This document shows, piece after piece, positions 45,312-54,038 of a stretch of 64,000 nt of DNA. The translations under genes were made by a program, and so were the position numbers. The DNA is from Prolixibacteraceae bacterium. GTDB taxonomy: Bacteria > Bacteroidota > Bacteroidia > Bacteroidales > Prolixibacteraceae. The notes under the pieces were generated by a model. The model saw only the letters and a list, made by a program, of their open reading frames with translations. It searched no databases and was not told the origin of the DNA. Position 1 is the first letter of the stretch. Every line of letters starts with the position of its first letter. The stretch covers positions 186,001-250,000 of the forward strand of contig JAOARB010000015.1 of the NCBI GenBank assembly GCA_025210775.1, given 5' to 3'.

Positions 45312-45325
45312 CTACATTATTGTAG
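45312..45325. promoter_or_regulatory. CTACA-N4-TGTAG palindrome in the prenyl synthase/polA gap
   Basis: CTACATTATTGTAG matches the inverted repeat seen twice upstream of the sigma-54 promoter at 58810. It lies 99 bp before the prenyl synthase gene and 149 bp before the chosen polA start. No sigma-54 promoter is visible here, so a role is uncertain. Confidence 0.35.
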
Positions 45326-45380
45326 TTTGTTTTGAAATTGATTTTTTTATTTCTTACCATACCATAAACTTATGAATTTA

Positions 45381-45388
45381 TATCTTTG
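45381..45388 (+). promoter_or_regulatory. candidate -7 element for polA
   Basis: TATCTTTG, an exact TAnnTTTG box, lies 85 bp before the chosen polA start. No clear -33 TTTG is present at 19-21 nt. Confidence 0.5.
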
Positions 45389-45473
45389 TTTTTGGATTGA
45401 ATTCATTGTTTAATGTTCACAATAACATTGTCCCTTTTATTTGCGGATTTTTGTTGTTTTAACCCATAGCTTC

Positions 45474-48296
45474 ATGTCAACAGAGAAAAAAATATTTCTT
45501 TTAGATGCATATGCATTGATCTATCGTTCATATTTCGCATTTATTAAGAACCCTCGTTATAATTCTAAAGGTCTTAATACTTCTGCCATGCTTGGCTTTA
45601 CTAATACCTTGGAAGAATTATTGCGAAATGAAGATCCTGCTTATATAGCAGTTGTCTTTGATGTTCATAAACCAACATTTCGTCATGAAATGTTTTCTGA
45701 ATATAAAGCGAATAGAGAAGCGATGCCAGAAGACCTTAGGGCTTCTATTCCTTACATTAAACAGATTATTTCTTCCTATAATATTCCGATTATTGAGTCT
45801 CCAGGATACGAGGCTGATGATGTAATTGGTACACTTTCTGCAATGGCAACCAAAGACGGTTTCCAAACCTTTATGATGACTCCTGATAAGGATTATGCCC
45901 AGTTGGTTAATGATTCTGTTTCGATGTATAAGCCGAAAAGAATGGGGAATGATGTTGAAATATGGGGAGTCGCTGAAGTTAAAGAGAAGTTTGGTGTTTC
46001 CTCTCCTTTACAAGTAATCGATATCCTTGGGTTGATGGGGGATAGCTCTGATAATATTCCTGGTTGTCCTGGTATTGGTCCTAAAACAGCTACAAAGCTA
46101 ATTGATGCTTATGGCTCAATAGATGGTATTTATCAAAATATTGGTAAACTTAAAGGGGCACAGAAAAAGAAATTGGAAGAAAATGAAGAACAAGTTCGCT
46201 TGTCTCGTGTTCTTGCTGAGATTGTTTTGGATGCCCCTGTCGATGTTGAAATAGAGGATTTGTCTAGATCTAATCCTGATGTGGATAAATTATTGTCTCT
46301 ATTTAATGAATTGGAGTTCCGTTCTCTTGTCCAAAAATATTCAAGCTTAGCTTCACCTAAAGAAGCTAAATCTGCTGTTGTTGCATCTTCTAAATCTTTA
46401 AATGATTCTGCTCCTAATTTATTTCAACAACCTTCTTTGTTCGATAATCTTGAATCAAATGAGGAGGTTCCACGTGAAACAGTGACTTCAATTGAACAAG
46501 AATCAGTAAATTATTATTTAGTTAACACGCCTGAGTTAAGAGCAGACTTGCGTGCCGATTTATGTGTTCAATCTGTTTTCTGTTTTGATACTGAAACGAC
46601 AGGGCTTGATCCTATGTCAGCTGATATTGTTGGTCTCTCTTTTTCCTATAAGAAGGGGGAAGCCTACTATATTCCAATGCCAGTGGATAGAAATGAAGCT
46701 ACCTCTATCTTAAACGAATTTACATTTATCTTTCAAGATGAGAATGTTTTAAAGGTGGGGCAGAACATTAAATATGATCTCTTGATACTAATGCAATATG
46801 GCTTAGAAGTAAAAGGAAGATTATTTGATACGATGATTGCTCATTATTTGATTCAACCTGAATTAAGACACAACCTTGATTATTTGTGTGAGCAATATCT
46901 TAATTATATAAAAATACCTACAGAGTCACTTATCGGTAAAAAGGGGAAGAAGCAAAAAACAATGAGAGATATCCCTGTTGAAGAGGTGTGTCGATATGCT
47001 TGTGAAGATGCCGATTTTACTCTTCGTTTATATGATATCTTTAAACCACAATTGACTGAGGTCGGAGTTCTTGATTTGTTCGAGAAAGTGGAGATGCCAT
47101 TGGTGCATGTCTTAGCTGTCATGGAAGCAAATGGCGTTTCTCTTGATGTGGAATCAATGAAGGTGGCAAAACTACACCTGACTGAGTCTTTGATTAAACT
47201 GGAAAGTGAAATCCTTGATCTTGCTGGAGAATCTTTTAATGTATCTTCTCCAAAACAATTAGGTGTGATTTTATTTGAAAAATTAGCACTTGATGCAAAA
47301 GCAAAAAAAACCAAGACAAATCAATACTCTACCTCTGAAGAGGTGCTTATTAAATTGAAAGATAAACATCCAATTATTGATAAAGTACTTGAGTTTAGAT
47401 CAACAAAGAAACTCCTTTCTACTTATGTTGAAGCTTTACCAAAATTGATTAATTCACGTACCCAAAGAATTCATACTTCCTTTAATCAAACAACAACGGC
47501 TACTGGACGTTTAAGTTCTAATAACCCCAACCTACAGAATATCCCTATTAGAGATGATCAAGGGAAGGAAATCCGAAAGGCTTTTATCGCATCTGATGAG
47601 GACCATATCTTTGTCTCTGCCGATTATTCTCAAGTGGAGCTTAGAGTAATGGCCGATCTTAGTAATGATGTTGGAATGATTGAGGCGTTTTCTAATGATG
47701 AGGATATTCATACGGCCACGGCTGCTAAAATATATAAAGTTCCTTTAGATGAAGTTACTTCCGATATGCGAAGAAAAGCAAAGACTGCTAACTTTGGTAT
47801 CATATATGGTATCTCCTCTTTTGGTTTATCACAACGTCTAAATATTTCTCGTAGCGAAGCCAAAACACTTATTGATGGTTATTTTGAATCTTTCCCTCAA
47901 GTGAAAGAGTTTATGAATAATCAGATAGAATTGGCTCGTGATCAACAATATGTTGAAACAATATTGAAAAGAAGAAGGTATCTACGTGATATTAATTCTG
48001 CGAATGGAATGGTTCGAGGAATGGCGGAACGAAATGCTATTAATGCACCTATCCAGGGGTCTGCAGCAGATATTATTAAAATAGCGATGAACCGTATTCA
48101 GGCCCGATTAGAAGTGATGAACTTAGAGTCTAAGATGATACTACAAGTTCATGATGAATTAAATTTTGATGTTCTTAAAACAGAATTCGATTTAGTTTGT
48201 TCTATTATAAAATCGGAGATGGAAAATGCCGTTAGTTTGGCAGTACCTTTAAAAGTTGATCTTGGATATGGGGATAATTGGTTAGAGGCACATTGA
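45474..48296 (+). CDS. polA: DNA polymerase I
   Basis: About 940 residues from MSTEKKIFLLDAYALIYRSYFAF (45474); eleven codons further upstream are open but unlike the family. The 5'-nuclease domain (about 1-290) has YEADDVIGTL and GDSSDNIPGCPGIGPKTA. The 3'-5' exonuclease domain keeps its metal ligands (FCFDTETTG, and YACEDADFTLRLYD), so proofreading is probably active, unlike in many Pol I proteins. The polymerase domain shows motif A FVSADYSQVELRVMA, motif B RRKAKTANFGIIYGISSFGL and motif C LQVHDELNFDV. It functions in gap filling and Okazaki fragment processing. Confidence 0.97.
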   Translation: MSTEKKIFLLDAYALIYRSYFAFIKNPRYNSKGLNTSAMLGFTNTLEELLRNEDPAYIAVVFDVHKPTFRHEMFSEYKANREAMPEDLRASIPYIKQIISSYNIPIIESPGYEADDVIGTLSAMATKDGFQTFMMTPDKDYAQLVNDSVSMYKPKRMGNDVEIWGVAEVKEKFGVSSPLQVIDILGLMGDSSDNIPGCPGIGPKTATKLIDAYGSIDGIYQNIGKLKGAQKKKLEENEEQVRLSRVLAEIVLDAPVDVEIEDLSRSNPDVDKLLSLFNELEFRSLVQKYSSLASPKEAKSAVVASSKSLNDSAPNLFQQPSLFDNLESNEEVPRETVTSIEQESVNYYLVNTPELRADLRADLCVQSVFCFDTETTGLDPMSADIVGLSFSYKKGEAYYIPMPVDRNEATSILNEFTFIFQDENVLKVGQNIKYDLLILMQYGLEVKGRLFDTMIAHYLIQPELRHNLDYLCEQYLNYIKIPTESLIGKKGKKQKTMRDIPVEEVCRYACEDADFTLRLYDIFKPQLTEVGVLDLFEKVEMPLVHVLAVMEANGVSLDVESMKVAKLHLTESLIKLESEILDLAGESFNVSSPKQLGVILFEKLALDAKAKKTKTNQYSTSEEVLIKLKDKHPIIDKVLEFRSTKKLLSTYVEALPKLINSRTQRIHTSFNQTTTATGRLSSNNPNLQNIPIRDDQGKEIRKAFIASDEDHIFVSADYSQVELRVMADLSNDVGMIEAFSNDEDIHTATAAKIYKVPLDEVTSDMRRKAKTANFGIIYGISSFGLSQRLNISRSEAKTLIDGYFESFPQVKEFMNNQIELARDQQYVETILKRRRYLRDINSANGMVRGMAERNAINAPIQGSAADIIKIAMNRIQARLEVMNLESKMILQVHDELNFDVLKTEFDLVCSIIKSEMENAVSLAVPLKVDLGYGDNWLEAH

Positions 48297-48353
48297 TTTT
48301 TTTCTATTTCCTATCACAACTCTTTAATACTTATTTTTAATGATTTAGTTTTT

Positions 48354-48557
48354 ATGTCACAAAAGGGGATTAACACAGAGGAAGAGTACCGCGATTTACT
48401 AATGAAACATCTTGTTTCTTTAGCAAATGGTGAGGCTGATGCAAATGGGGCATCAGAATCAATTTCTTCAATTCTCGATGCTTATGAAGCAAAAGAGATG
48501 GAAGAAGATACTGTAGAGGAGATGATGGAATCAAATTTAATGGAAAGTTGCATCTAA
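48354..48557 (+). CDS. small acidic protein of unknown function
   Basis: This 67-residue protein is 57 bp after polA on the same strand. It is rich in Glu, Ser, Ala and Met (EEEYRDLLMKHL, SSILDAYEAKEMEEDTVEEMMESNLMESC) and predicted helical, with net negative charge. I do not recognise it. Close spacing to polA and an immediate strong terminator support it being a real gene at the end of the polA transcript. Confidence 0.6.
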   Translation: MSQKGINTEEEYRDLLMKHLVSLANGEADANGASESISSILDAYEAKEMEEDTVEEMMESNLMESCI

Positions 48558-48578
48558 TCTTCGATAGTACTACAAACT

Positions 48579-48615
48579 AAAGAGAGATCTAAATATTTTA
48601 GCTCTCTCTTTTTTT
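48579..48615. terminator. bidirectional terminator after the small acidic protein gene
   Basis: AAAGAGAGA-T-CTAAA pairs with TTTAG-C-TCTCTCTTT (one mismatch) around loop TAT, followed by T8. It overlaps the 3' end of the convergent dus gene. Confidence 0.85.
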
Positions 48616-49542
48616 TATGCCTTGTCTTTTTGCAAAACTAAGTGCTGTGTTGTAATCTAATTGGTTTTTACTTTTCTTAAAGTTTTTATAAACCTTTCTT
48701 TCATTCTCAAAATGATGACTGAAATAATCCCAGAAGCGTTCCATCTTTTGAATTACTTGTCTTTCAATTTCTGTCTGTTTTCTTACTTCTTCGAATACCT
48801 CATTGTGTATTTCTATTAGAGTCGTTAATGATTCTGTTGTTCGTTTTTCTTTTATCTTCTGTGCTAAATAAATGTCTGTTAGAGCTCCTCTTCCAAGCAT
48901 TACTCCAGATAAATTGGGGTATTGTTCAATTAAATGGTTGTAATCTGCGATTGTCATAATATCTCCATTGTAGACTACAGGATTTGTAGATAGATCTATT
49001 AGATCTGATAGATAACTGTACTCTGGTTCTCCTTTGTATAACTGAGAAGCAGTGCGTGGGTGAATGATGATCTCTTCCAAATTGTATTGATTTAGCAATT
49101 CAATCATTTTAACCCATGAATCATGCGATTTAAGGCCGCTTCTAAGCTTTACGGATACTTTCCCTTTGAAATTGTTTAATGTTGTCTCAATGACTTCTTT
49201 CGCTTTCTCTAAGTCTTGATATATTCCACATCCTCTTCCTCTTTTGGTTACCATCGGATAAGGACATCCAAAGTTAATGTTGACCTCATTATATTCTTCA
49301 AGAAAGGGTAGTAGGTATTCCACTTCTTCTTTGTTGGCAGCTAGAATTTGAGGTACAATATGGTCAAATTGATTGTTGACAATTTCGATGTCCCTTTTTT
49401 GTCTATTCTTTAATTTATCCCCTTTGGGATAACTTATGTATGGAATAAAGTATTTGTCAAAATAGTTTAGATGCTTATGTATTGCGTTACGATAACTATA
49501 TTCAGTATATTCTTGTAACGGTGCGAGATATATTTTCATCAT
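48598..49542 (-). CDS. tRNA-dihydrouridine synthase
   Basis: This 314-residue FMN-dependent enzyme reduces uridines in tRNA D-loops. The N-terminal IYLAPLQEYTEYSYRNAI replaces the common LAPMxGvTD; NINFGCPYPMVTKRGRGCGIY is the active-site Cys region. VSVKLRSG, IIIHPRTASQLYKG, VVYNGDI and GVMLGRGAL supply FMN and tRNA contacts. It looks closer to the DusC-like short type than DusB. It stands alone between polA and the DUF4271 gene. Confidence 0.9.
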   Translation of the reverse strand: MMKIYLAPLQEYTEYSYRNAIHKHLNYFDKYFIPYISYPKGDKLKNRQKRDIEIVNNQFDHIVPQILAANKEEVEYLLPFLEEYNEVNINFGCPYPMVTKRGRGCGIYQDLEKAKEVIETTLNNFKGKVSVKLRSGLKSHDSWVKMIELLNQYNLEEIIIHPRTASQLYKGEPEYSYLSDLIDLSTNPVVYNGDIMTIADYNHLIEQYPNLSGVMLGRGALTDIYLAQKIKEKRTTESLTTLIEIHNEVFEEVRKQTEIERQVIQKMERFWDYFSHHFENERKVYKNFKKSKNQLDYNTALSFAKRQGIKKRES

Positions 49543-49697
49543 TCTATGAGATTCATTTTGTAATCGTAACTTCTCTTTTGTTATGCAAATGTAAAAGTTA
49601 ATTATTTGTGGACAAGTTCGTGCTTTTTCATCATATTATCTTTAATTTTGTGATTATAACAAAACTTCATATATAAATTAAAGCCATTCACTCGAAT

Positions 49698-50456
49698 ATG
49701 ATTACACAGGACAATATTTTTAATGTGGACACTCTCCAATGTCCAAGTGTAAAGGATATTGATTCAGTATCAACAGTAGTGGAAGTTCCTGCAATTCGAA
49801 AAGAGGGTATACCAAAGATTACAGATAATTATTCTCACGTTTCCTTTGGTTTGTTCCTTGGATGTTTTGTCGTTTTAGTTTCTGTTCGTGTTATTTTTCC
49901 TAAATACCTTAATTCTTTATTTCAATCTGTTGTTTATGGTGGTGTTGCCGATCGTTTGTATCGAGAACTTCCTTATCGGATTGGGCATGCTGCTTTTCGC
50001 CTAGATATTCTTGCATGGTTGATGATTTCATTTCTTGGTGTTGAAATACTACAGTTCTTTGAACTTGTTGATCAACCTAAATTAATGCTGTTGTTTTTCA
50101 CCCTCTCTTTTACTGCGATTTACAGTTTTACAAGGTATTATCTTATTTCTTTTTTTGGATGGATCTTTAACATAAAGGACCTAGTTGATGAGTTTTTGTT
50201 TAATAATGCACTGTTTATAAAAATTTTAGGAATTATTTTACTGTTTCTAAATATTTGTCTTGCCTATATAGAAGTGTCGTCTAATGTGTTGATTATTACA
50301 CTTTTGTCAACATCTTCTTTGTGCGGATTATTCATGTTTTTTAGATCAATATTGGTATTGTTAAGAAAACATTTTTCTATTTTTTATTTGATTTTGTACC
50401 TTTGTACCCTTGAAATTTTACCAATACTTTTGATATCTAAGTGGTTACTTGGATAG
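49698..50456 (+). CDS. DUF4271 membrane protein
   Basis: This 252-residue protein has a soluble N terminus (about 45 residues) followed by six hydrophobic helices from about residue 50 on (FGLFLGCFVVLVSVRVIF, LDILAWLMISFLGVEILQFF, LMLLFFTLSFTAIYSF and others). The family is restricted to Bacteroidota and typically lies next to hemD, as here (42-bp gap). Its role is unknown; gene order alone suggests co-expression with heme synthesis. Confidence 0.82.
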   Translation: MITQDNIFNVDTLQCPSVKDIDSVSTVVEVPAIRKEGIPKITDNYSHVSFGLFLGCFVVLVSVRVIFPKYLNSLFQSVVYGGVADRLYRELPYRIGHAAFRLDILAWLMISFLGVEILQFFELVDQPKLMLLFFTLSFTAIYSFTRYYLISFFGWIFNIKDLVDEFLFNNALFIKILGIILLFLNICLAYIEVSSNVLIITLLSTSSLCGLFMFFRSILVLLRKHFSIFYLILYLCTLEILPILLISKWLLG

Positions 50457-50498
50457 ATATAGGGTATATTGAAAGTAAACCCATAAATCTTTAGAGCT

Positions 50499-51248
50499 TT
50501 GAAGATCAAAAGGATATTAGTTTCTCAACCAGAACCAAAAGCGGGTAAGTCTCCTTTTTTTGACTTAGCTGAGAAAAACAATTTAAAAATTGATTTTCGT
50601 CCATTTATTCAAGTGGAAGGAATTCCTGCGAAAGAGTTCCGTAAAACTCGTACGCAAATTTTGGATCACACTGCTGTGATCTTTACTAGTCGTACTGCAA
50701 TAGATCATTTTTTTAGAATTTGCGAAGAGACTCGTGTGTCTGTGCCTGATTCATTAAAATATTTCTGTATATCGGAAGCAACAGCTTTTTATCTGCAAAA
50801 ATATATCGTATATCGTAAACGAAAAATCTTTGTTGGTAGCGGTAGATTTAATGACTTGGTAGACTTAATGAAAAAACATAAAGAGGAAAACTATCTTTTC
50901 CCTCTTTCGGATATTCATAAGCCTGAAATGCCAGAGATGTTGAAGAGTGCAAAACTTAAGTTCACTAAGGCTATACTTTACAAAACTGTAAGTAGCGACC
51001 TTTCTGACCTGAAAGATGTAAACTACGACATGCTAGTTTTCTATAGCCCTTCTGGAATTAAGTCTTTATTACAGAACTTCCCTGAGTTCGAACAGTGTGA
51101 TACACGTATCGCTACTTTTGGACCAGCAACTGCCAAAGCGGTTGAAGATGCAGGACTTCGTTTAGATGTTAAAGCACCTATTCCTGAAGCTCCTTCTATG
51201 ACCATGGCTATTGATAAGTATATCAAAGCCAATAAGGGCGGGAAATAA
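50499..51248 (+). CDS. hemD: uroporphyrinogen-III synthase
   Basis: This 249-residue protein cyclises hydroxymethylbilane with ring-D inversion. It is read from a TTG start (50499): no in-frame ATG or GTG precedes the conserved beginning KIKRILVSQPEP. The two-domain pattern (VIFTSRTAIDHFF, FCISEATAFYLQKY, VNYDMLVFYSPSGIKSLLQNF, IATFGPATAKAVEDAGL) fits HemD, a family with low sequence identity. It follows the DUF4271 gene and precedes a terminator and rnpA. Confidence 0.87.
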   Translation: MKIKRILVSQPEPKAGKSPFFDLAEKNNLKIDFRPFIQVEGIPAKEFRKTRTQILDHTAVIFTSRTAIDHFFRICEETRVSVPDSLKYFCISEATAFYLQKYIVYRKRKIFVGSGRFNDLVDLMKKHKEENYLFPLSDIHKPEMPEMLKSAKLKFTKAILYKTVSSDLSDLKDVNYDMLVFYSPSGIKSLLQNFPEFEQCDTRIATFGPATAKAVEDAGLRLDVKAPIPEAPSMTMAIDKYIKANKGGK

Positions 51249-51268
51249 AAAATTGTAAGAGAATTTAT

Positions 51269-51295
51269 AAAGAGGGAGTTAATCTCCCTCTTTTT
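51269..51295 (+). terminator. terminator-like hairpin between hemD and rnpA
   Basis: AAAGAGGGAG pairs perfectly with CTCCCTCTTT around loop TTAAT, with five T residues at its end. The rnpA start codon is 13 bp further on, so no independent promoter fits after it. Confidence 0.88.
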
Positions 51296-51308
51296 ATTGC
51301 TTTGATTA

Positions 51309-51689
51309 ATGGATAAGAAAACATTCAAAAAAGAGGAAAGACTGTGTAGTAAGAAGGTGATTGAGCAGATGTTTGCTATTGGGCAATCTACACTTAGTTT
51401 TCCGATTAAAGCAGTATACCTGAACAATTCTTCTCATGATGAGGAAGTCCCTCTACAAGCAGCATTTACTGTTCCTAAACGCCTTTTTAAAAGAGCACCT
51501 AAACGTAATCTGTTAAAAAGACGAATGAGAGAAAGTTATAGATTAAATAAAGAGCAACTGTTGGGTATTACCGACCAGCTTTCTGTTATGTTTATCTATA
51601 TCAGTAAAGATGAATTGCCTTATGATAAAATTGATGCTGCAATGAAGAAAGCAATGATTAAAATAAGGAAATCACTAGTGAAAGAATAA
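51309..51689 (+). CDS. rnpA: ribonuclease P protein component
   Basis: This 126-residue basic protein assists the RNase P RNA in tRNA 5' processing. FKKEERLCSKKVIEQMF, the AAFTVPKRLFKRAPKRNLLKRRMRESYR signature and VMFIYISKDELPYDKI follow the family pattern. Unlike the classic rpmH-rnpA-yidC order, here it follows hemD, which is common in Bacteroidota. It ends before the terminator shared with the convergent aromatic operon. Confidence 0.95.
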   Translation: MDKKTFKKEERLCSKKVIEQMFAIGQSTLSFPIKAVYLNNSSHDEEVPLQAAFTVPKRLFKRAPKRNLLKRRMRESYRLNKEQLLGITDQLSVMFIYISKDELPYDKIDAAMKKAMIKIRKSLVKE

Positions 51690-51769
51690 ATCATAGGGAT
51701 GATTTTTGTTTCCCTTTTTACCACTTGTTATAATTGAATGTATATGTTGCTTCATATCATTCAATTATG

Positions 51770-51808
51770 AAAAAAGAGCTGCCTCTTTCAAAAAGGCAGC
51801 TCTTTTTT
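51770..51808. terminator. bidirectional terminator between rnpA and the aromatic operon
   Basis: The arms 51770-51784 and 51794-51808 form a perfect 15-bp stem (core AGAGCTGCCT) with A-run and T-run flanks. The minus-strand operon stops immediately beside it at 51809. Confidence 0.92.
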
Positions 51809-52897
51809 TTATTTGTCGATGAATTCTGTTTGTTGTCTAACAGAATCTTCATGGATTAATTGGAATAAGATTTTTACAAATGTTTCATCTAATCCTAATC
51901 TTTTGGCAAGATCAGTTCTATCATTCATCATTTGCGTCCAACGATCAATCTGTAACGCTGTTACATTGTTGTTCTTTTTGTAATCCCCAATTTGTGATAC
52001 AATCTTATTTCGAGATGACAGTAGTTCCATGATTTCATGGTCTGTCGCGTCAATACGATTTCTTAACTCGTCTAGTTTGTTCTCAAAAACAGGATTGTCA
52101 ATATGTAGCTTTCTTAATACAAGCTTATCTAGCATTGCAGATAGGTCTGCAGGTGTTAGCTGTTGTGATGCATCACTTAAAGCACAGCTAGGGTCTCTAT
52201 GCGACTCTACCATTAAACCATCAATTCCCATATCAAATGCCTTCTGGCTTACTTCGTATAAGAATTCTCTTTTACCTGCAATATGGCTAGGATCACATAT
52301 TACTGGTAAATTTGGTACCAATCTTTTTAACTCAATTAAGGTTTTCCAACGAGGGTAGTTGCGGTATTTTGTCTCTTGGAAGGGAGTGAAACCTCTATGT
52401 ATTGCAACTAAGTTTTTTATTCCTGCTTGATTTATTCTTTCTAGTGCTCCAATCCATAACTGTACATCAGGATTGACTGGATTCTTTACCATTACAGTAG
52501 CATCCGTTCCTTTTAATACATCTGCAATCTCTTGCACAACAAAAGGACTTGCTGTCGATCTTGCACCAACCCACAATACATCGATACCTGCTTTTAAACA
52601 AGCTTCTGTGTGTTGTGCATTCGCAACCTCTGTACCTACTTTTAGGCCTGTCTCTTCTTTAACTTTCTTCAACCACTCGATTCCGATCTCTCCAACACCT
52701 TCAAATGATCCTGGTCGTGTTCTTGGTTTCCAGATTCCTCCTCTATAAACATGAACACGTGGATCTTTGGCAAGCATTCTTGCTGTTTCCATTGTCTGTT
52801 CTTCTGTCTCTAGACTACATGGTCCTGCTACTAAAAGAGGGTATTTGTCGTCGTTTGTCCAATCTGATATAGGACGGATGTTTAATTCTGCTACCAT
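51809..52897 (-). CDS. bifunctional DAHP synthase / chorismate mutase
   Basis: The 362 residues fuse two enzymes of aromatic synthesis. Residues about 1-260 are a type Ib 3-deoxy-7-phosphoheptulonate synthase: AGPCSLET, YRGGIWKPRTRPGSFEG, GTEVAN, WVGARSTASPF, VKNPVNPD, HRGF, CDPSHIAGKR and GLMVESH. Residues about 275-362 are an AroQ chorismate mutase (LDELRNRIDATDHEIMELLSSRNKIVSQIGDYKK, with catalytic Arg and Lys). Thus the first step and the branch to prephenate are in one chain, likely for allosteric control through the mutase domain. It lies 2 bp after tyrA and shares its attenuator. Confidence 0.94.
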   Translation of the reverse strand: MVAELNIRPISDWTNDDKYPLLVAGPCSLETEEQTMETARMLAKDPRVHVYRGGIWKPRTRPGSFEGVGEIGIEWLKKVKEETGLKVGTEVANAQHTEACLKAGIDVLWVGARSTASPFVVQEIADVLKGTDATVMVKNPVNPDVQLWIGALERINQAGIKNLVAIHRGFTPFQETKYRNYPRWKTLIELKRLVPNLPVICDPSHIAGKREFLYEVSQKAFDMGIDGLMVESHRDPSCALSDASQQLTPADLSAMLDKLVLRKLHIDNPVFENKLDELRNRIDATDHEIMELLSSRNKIVSQIGDYKKNNNVTALQIDRWTQMMNDRTDLAKRLGLDETFVKILFQLIHEDSVRQQTEFIDK

Positions 52898-52899
52898 AA

Positions 52900-53802
52900 C
52901 TAGTTTTTTCTGGTGTATAATTTGATTATTTTTTGTTCATTCTTGATAAGCTGAGGGTTCTTGTTGTCTAAAACCTCTCTGATTTTATTGGCATTGGTGA
53001 TCATATCATACATCTCTGTGGGATCTTCTGTTGCAATGCTATCTCTGAAATTTTTGAGATGTTTGATGTAGACATCCATTGCCTCAAGTACATACTCCTT
53101 GTTTTCTGTGAAAATAGGAGCCCACATCTGTGGAGAACTCTTGGCTAGCCTTACTGCCGATCTAAATCCTCCTGATGCCAAGTCGAAGATGATCTGTTTG
53201 TTCTCCTTCGACAATACTGCATTGGCTAATGCATACGAGGCAGCATGGGGGAGATGCGAAACAAATGCTGTACTAAGATCTTGTTCATCTGAACTCATAT
53301 AGGCTATTGACATACCTAGATATTGAAACATCTTCTCAACTAATGCAAGATGTTGTACGCCTGAAGACTTTTGATCACATATGATGGCTATCTTTTCTTC
53401 AAATAAACCTTCTAATGCTGCTTCTGGTCCACTGTTCTCTGTTCCTGACATTGGATGTGCTGGTATATAATTGGCCCTTTTAGGATGTCCTTCTACACTT
53501 TCTACGATGCTCTTCTTGGTGGACCCCATGTCCGTCACAGTAGTATTGTCATTGATGTGGTCAAGAACATAGGGAAGGATTGTTACTGTGTGATCCACTG
53601 GAATGGCTAAAATGACTAGGTCACTTTGTTTTACTCCTTCCTCTAGTGGTGATATCTCATCTACAATCCCTAGGTCTAATGCTTTTTGTGCATTCTGATA
53701 CGAACTGTCAACACCAATTATATGTTGACAGAAACCGTTCTTCCGTAAATCCTTGGCTATAGAGCCGCCTATTAATCCTAGACCTATTATACTTACTCGC
53801 AT
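52900..53802 (-). CDS. tyrA: prephenate dehydrogenase
   Basis: This 300-residue NAD(P)-dependent enzyme converts prephenate to 4-hydroxyphenylpyruvate. SIIGLGLIGGSIAKDL is the Rossmann motif, TDMGSTKKSIVE and IPAHPMSGTENSGPEAA the active-site blocks with the catalytic His, and FVSHLPHAASYALA the C-terminal signature. No ACT domain is attached, so feedback control must come from elsewhere, which fits the leader-peptide attenuator in the 200 bp upstream. It is the first gene of the tyrA-DAHP synthase operon. Confidence 0.95.
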   Translation of the reverse strand: MRVSIIGLGLIGGSIAKDLRKNGFCQHIIGVDSSYQNAQKALDLGIVDEISPLEEGVKQSDLVILAIPVDHTVTILPYVLDHINDNTTVTDMGSTKKSIVESVEGHPKRANYIPAHPMSGTENSGPEAALEGLFEEKIAIICDQKSSGVQHLALVEKMFQYLGMSIAYMSSDEQDLSTAFVSHLPHAASYALANAVLSKENKQIIFDLASGGFRSAVRLAKSSPQMWAPIFTENKEYVLEAMDVYIKHLKNFRDSIATEDPTEMYDMITNANKIREVLDNKNPQLIKNEQKIIKLYTRKN

Positions 53803-53883
53803 TAGTTATTTCTTTATTATGAAAGGAGTATTTTATTCAATACTCGATCTTTTTTGTTTTTCTCTTTTCAAATATTATGATAC

Positions 53884-53914
53884 AAAAAAAGGTCCTCTAA
53901 CCTAGAGGACCTTT
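53884..53914 (-). terminator. attenuator terminator upstream of tyrA
   Basis: On the minus strand AAAGGTCCTCTA (53914-53903) pairs perfectly with TAGAGGACCTTT (53899-53888), loop GGT, followed by seven T residues. It lies 39 nt after the leader-peptide stop codon and about 80 nt before tyrA. It would end rsgA transcripts by default and tyrA leader transcripts conditionally. Confidence 0.9.
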
Positions 53915-53953
53915 AACTTTATATTTTTGACAATACAAATCTACTCGATCCCT

Positions 53954-54010
53954 TTACCTGGAGCCGAAATAGTAAAACCAAAAGTAAAATGTATTGTTTT
54001 GTAAATTCAT
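53954..54010 (-). CDS. aromatic leader peptide controlling tyrA-DAHP synthase
   Basis: An 18-codon ORF starts at ATG 54010: MNLQNNTFYFWFYYFGSR, then TAA. Eight of nine consecutive residues (positions 8-15 without break) are Phe, Tyr or Trp. It lies 29 nt after a TATATTTG -7 box and 39 nt before the terminator at 53884-53914, in front of two genes of Phe/Tyr synthesis. This is the arrangement of a ribosome-mediated attenuator: stalling at aromatic codons when charged tRNAs are scarce would favour read-through. ACAATACA within codons 5-8 can pair with TGTATTGT after the stop (53937-53930), a candidate alternative stem; the full antiterminator was not resolved by eye. Confidence 0.85.
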   Translation of the reverse strand: MNLQNNTFYFWFYYFGSR

Positions 54011-54038
54011 TTTGTAATTATTGCTTGTGCTTGGAATA

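Noticed and set aside
53941..53970. Possible tRNA-like or riboswitch segment upstream of tyrA
   Set aside because: No cloverleaf or known aptamer pattern can be formed; the stretch is explained by the leader-peptide codons and stop.
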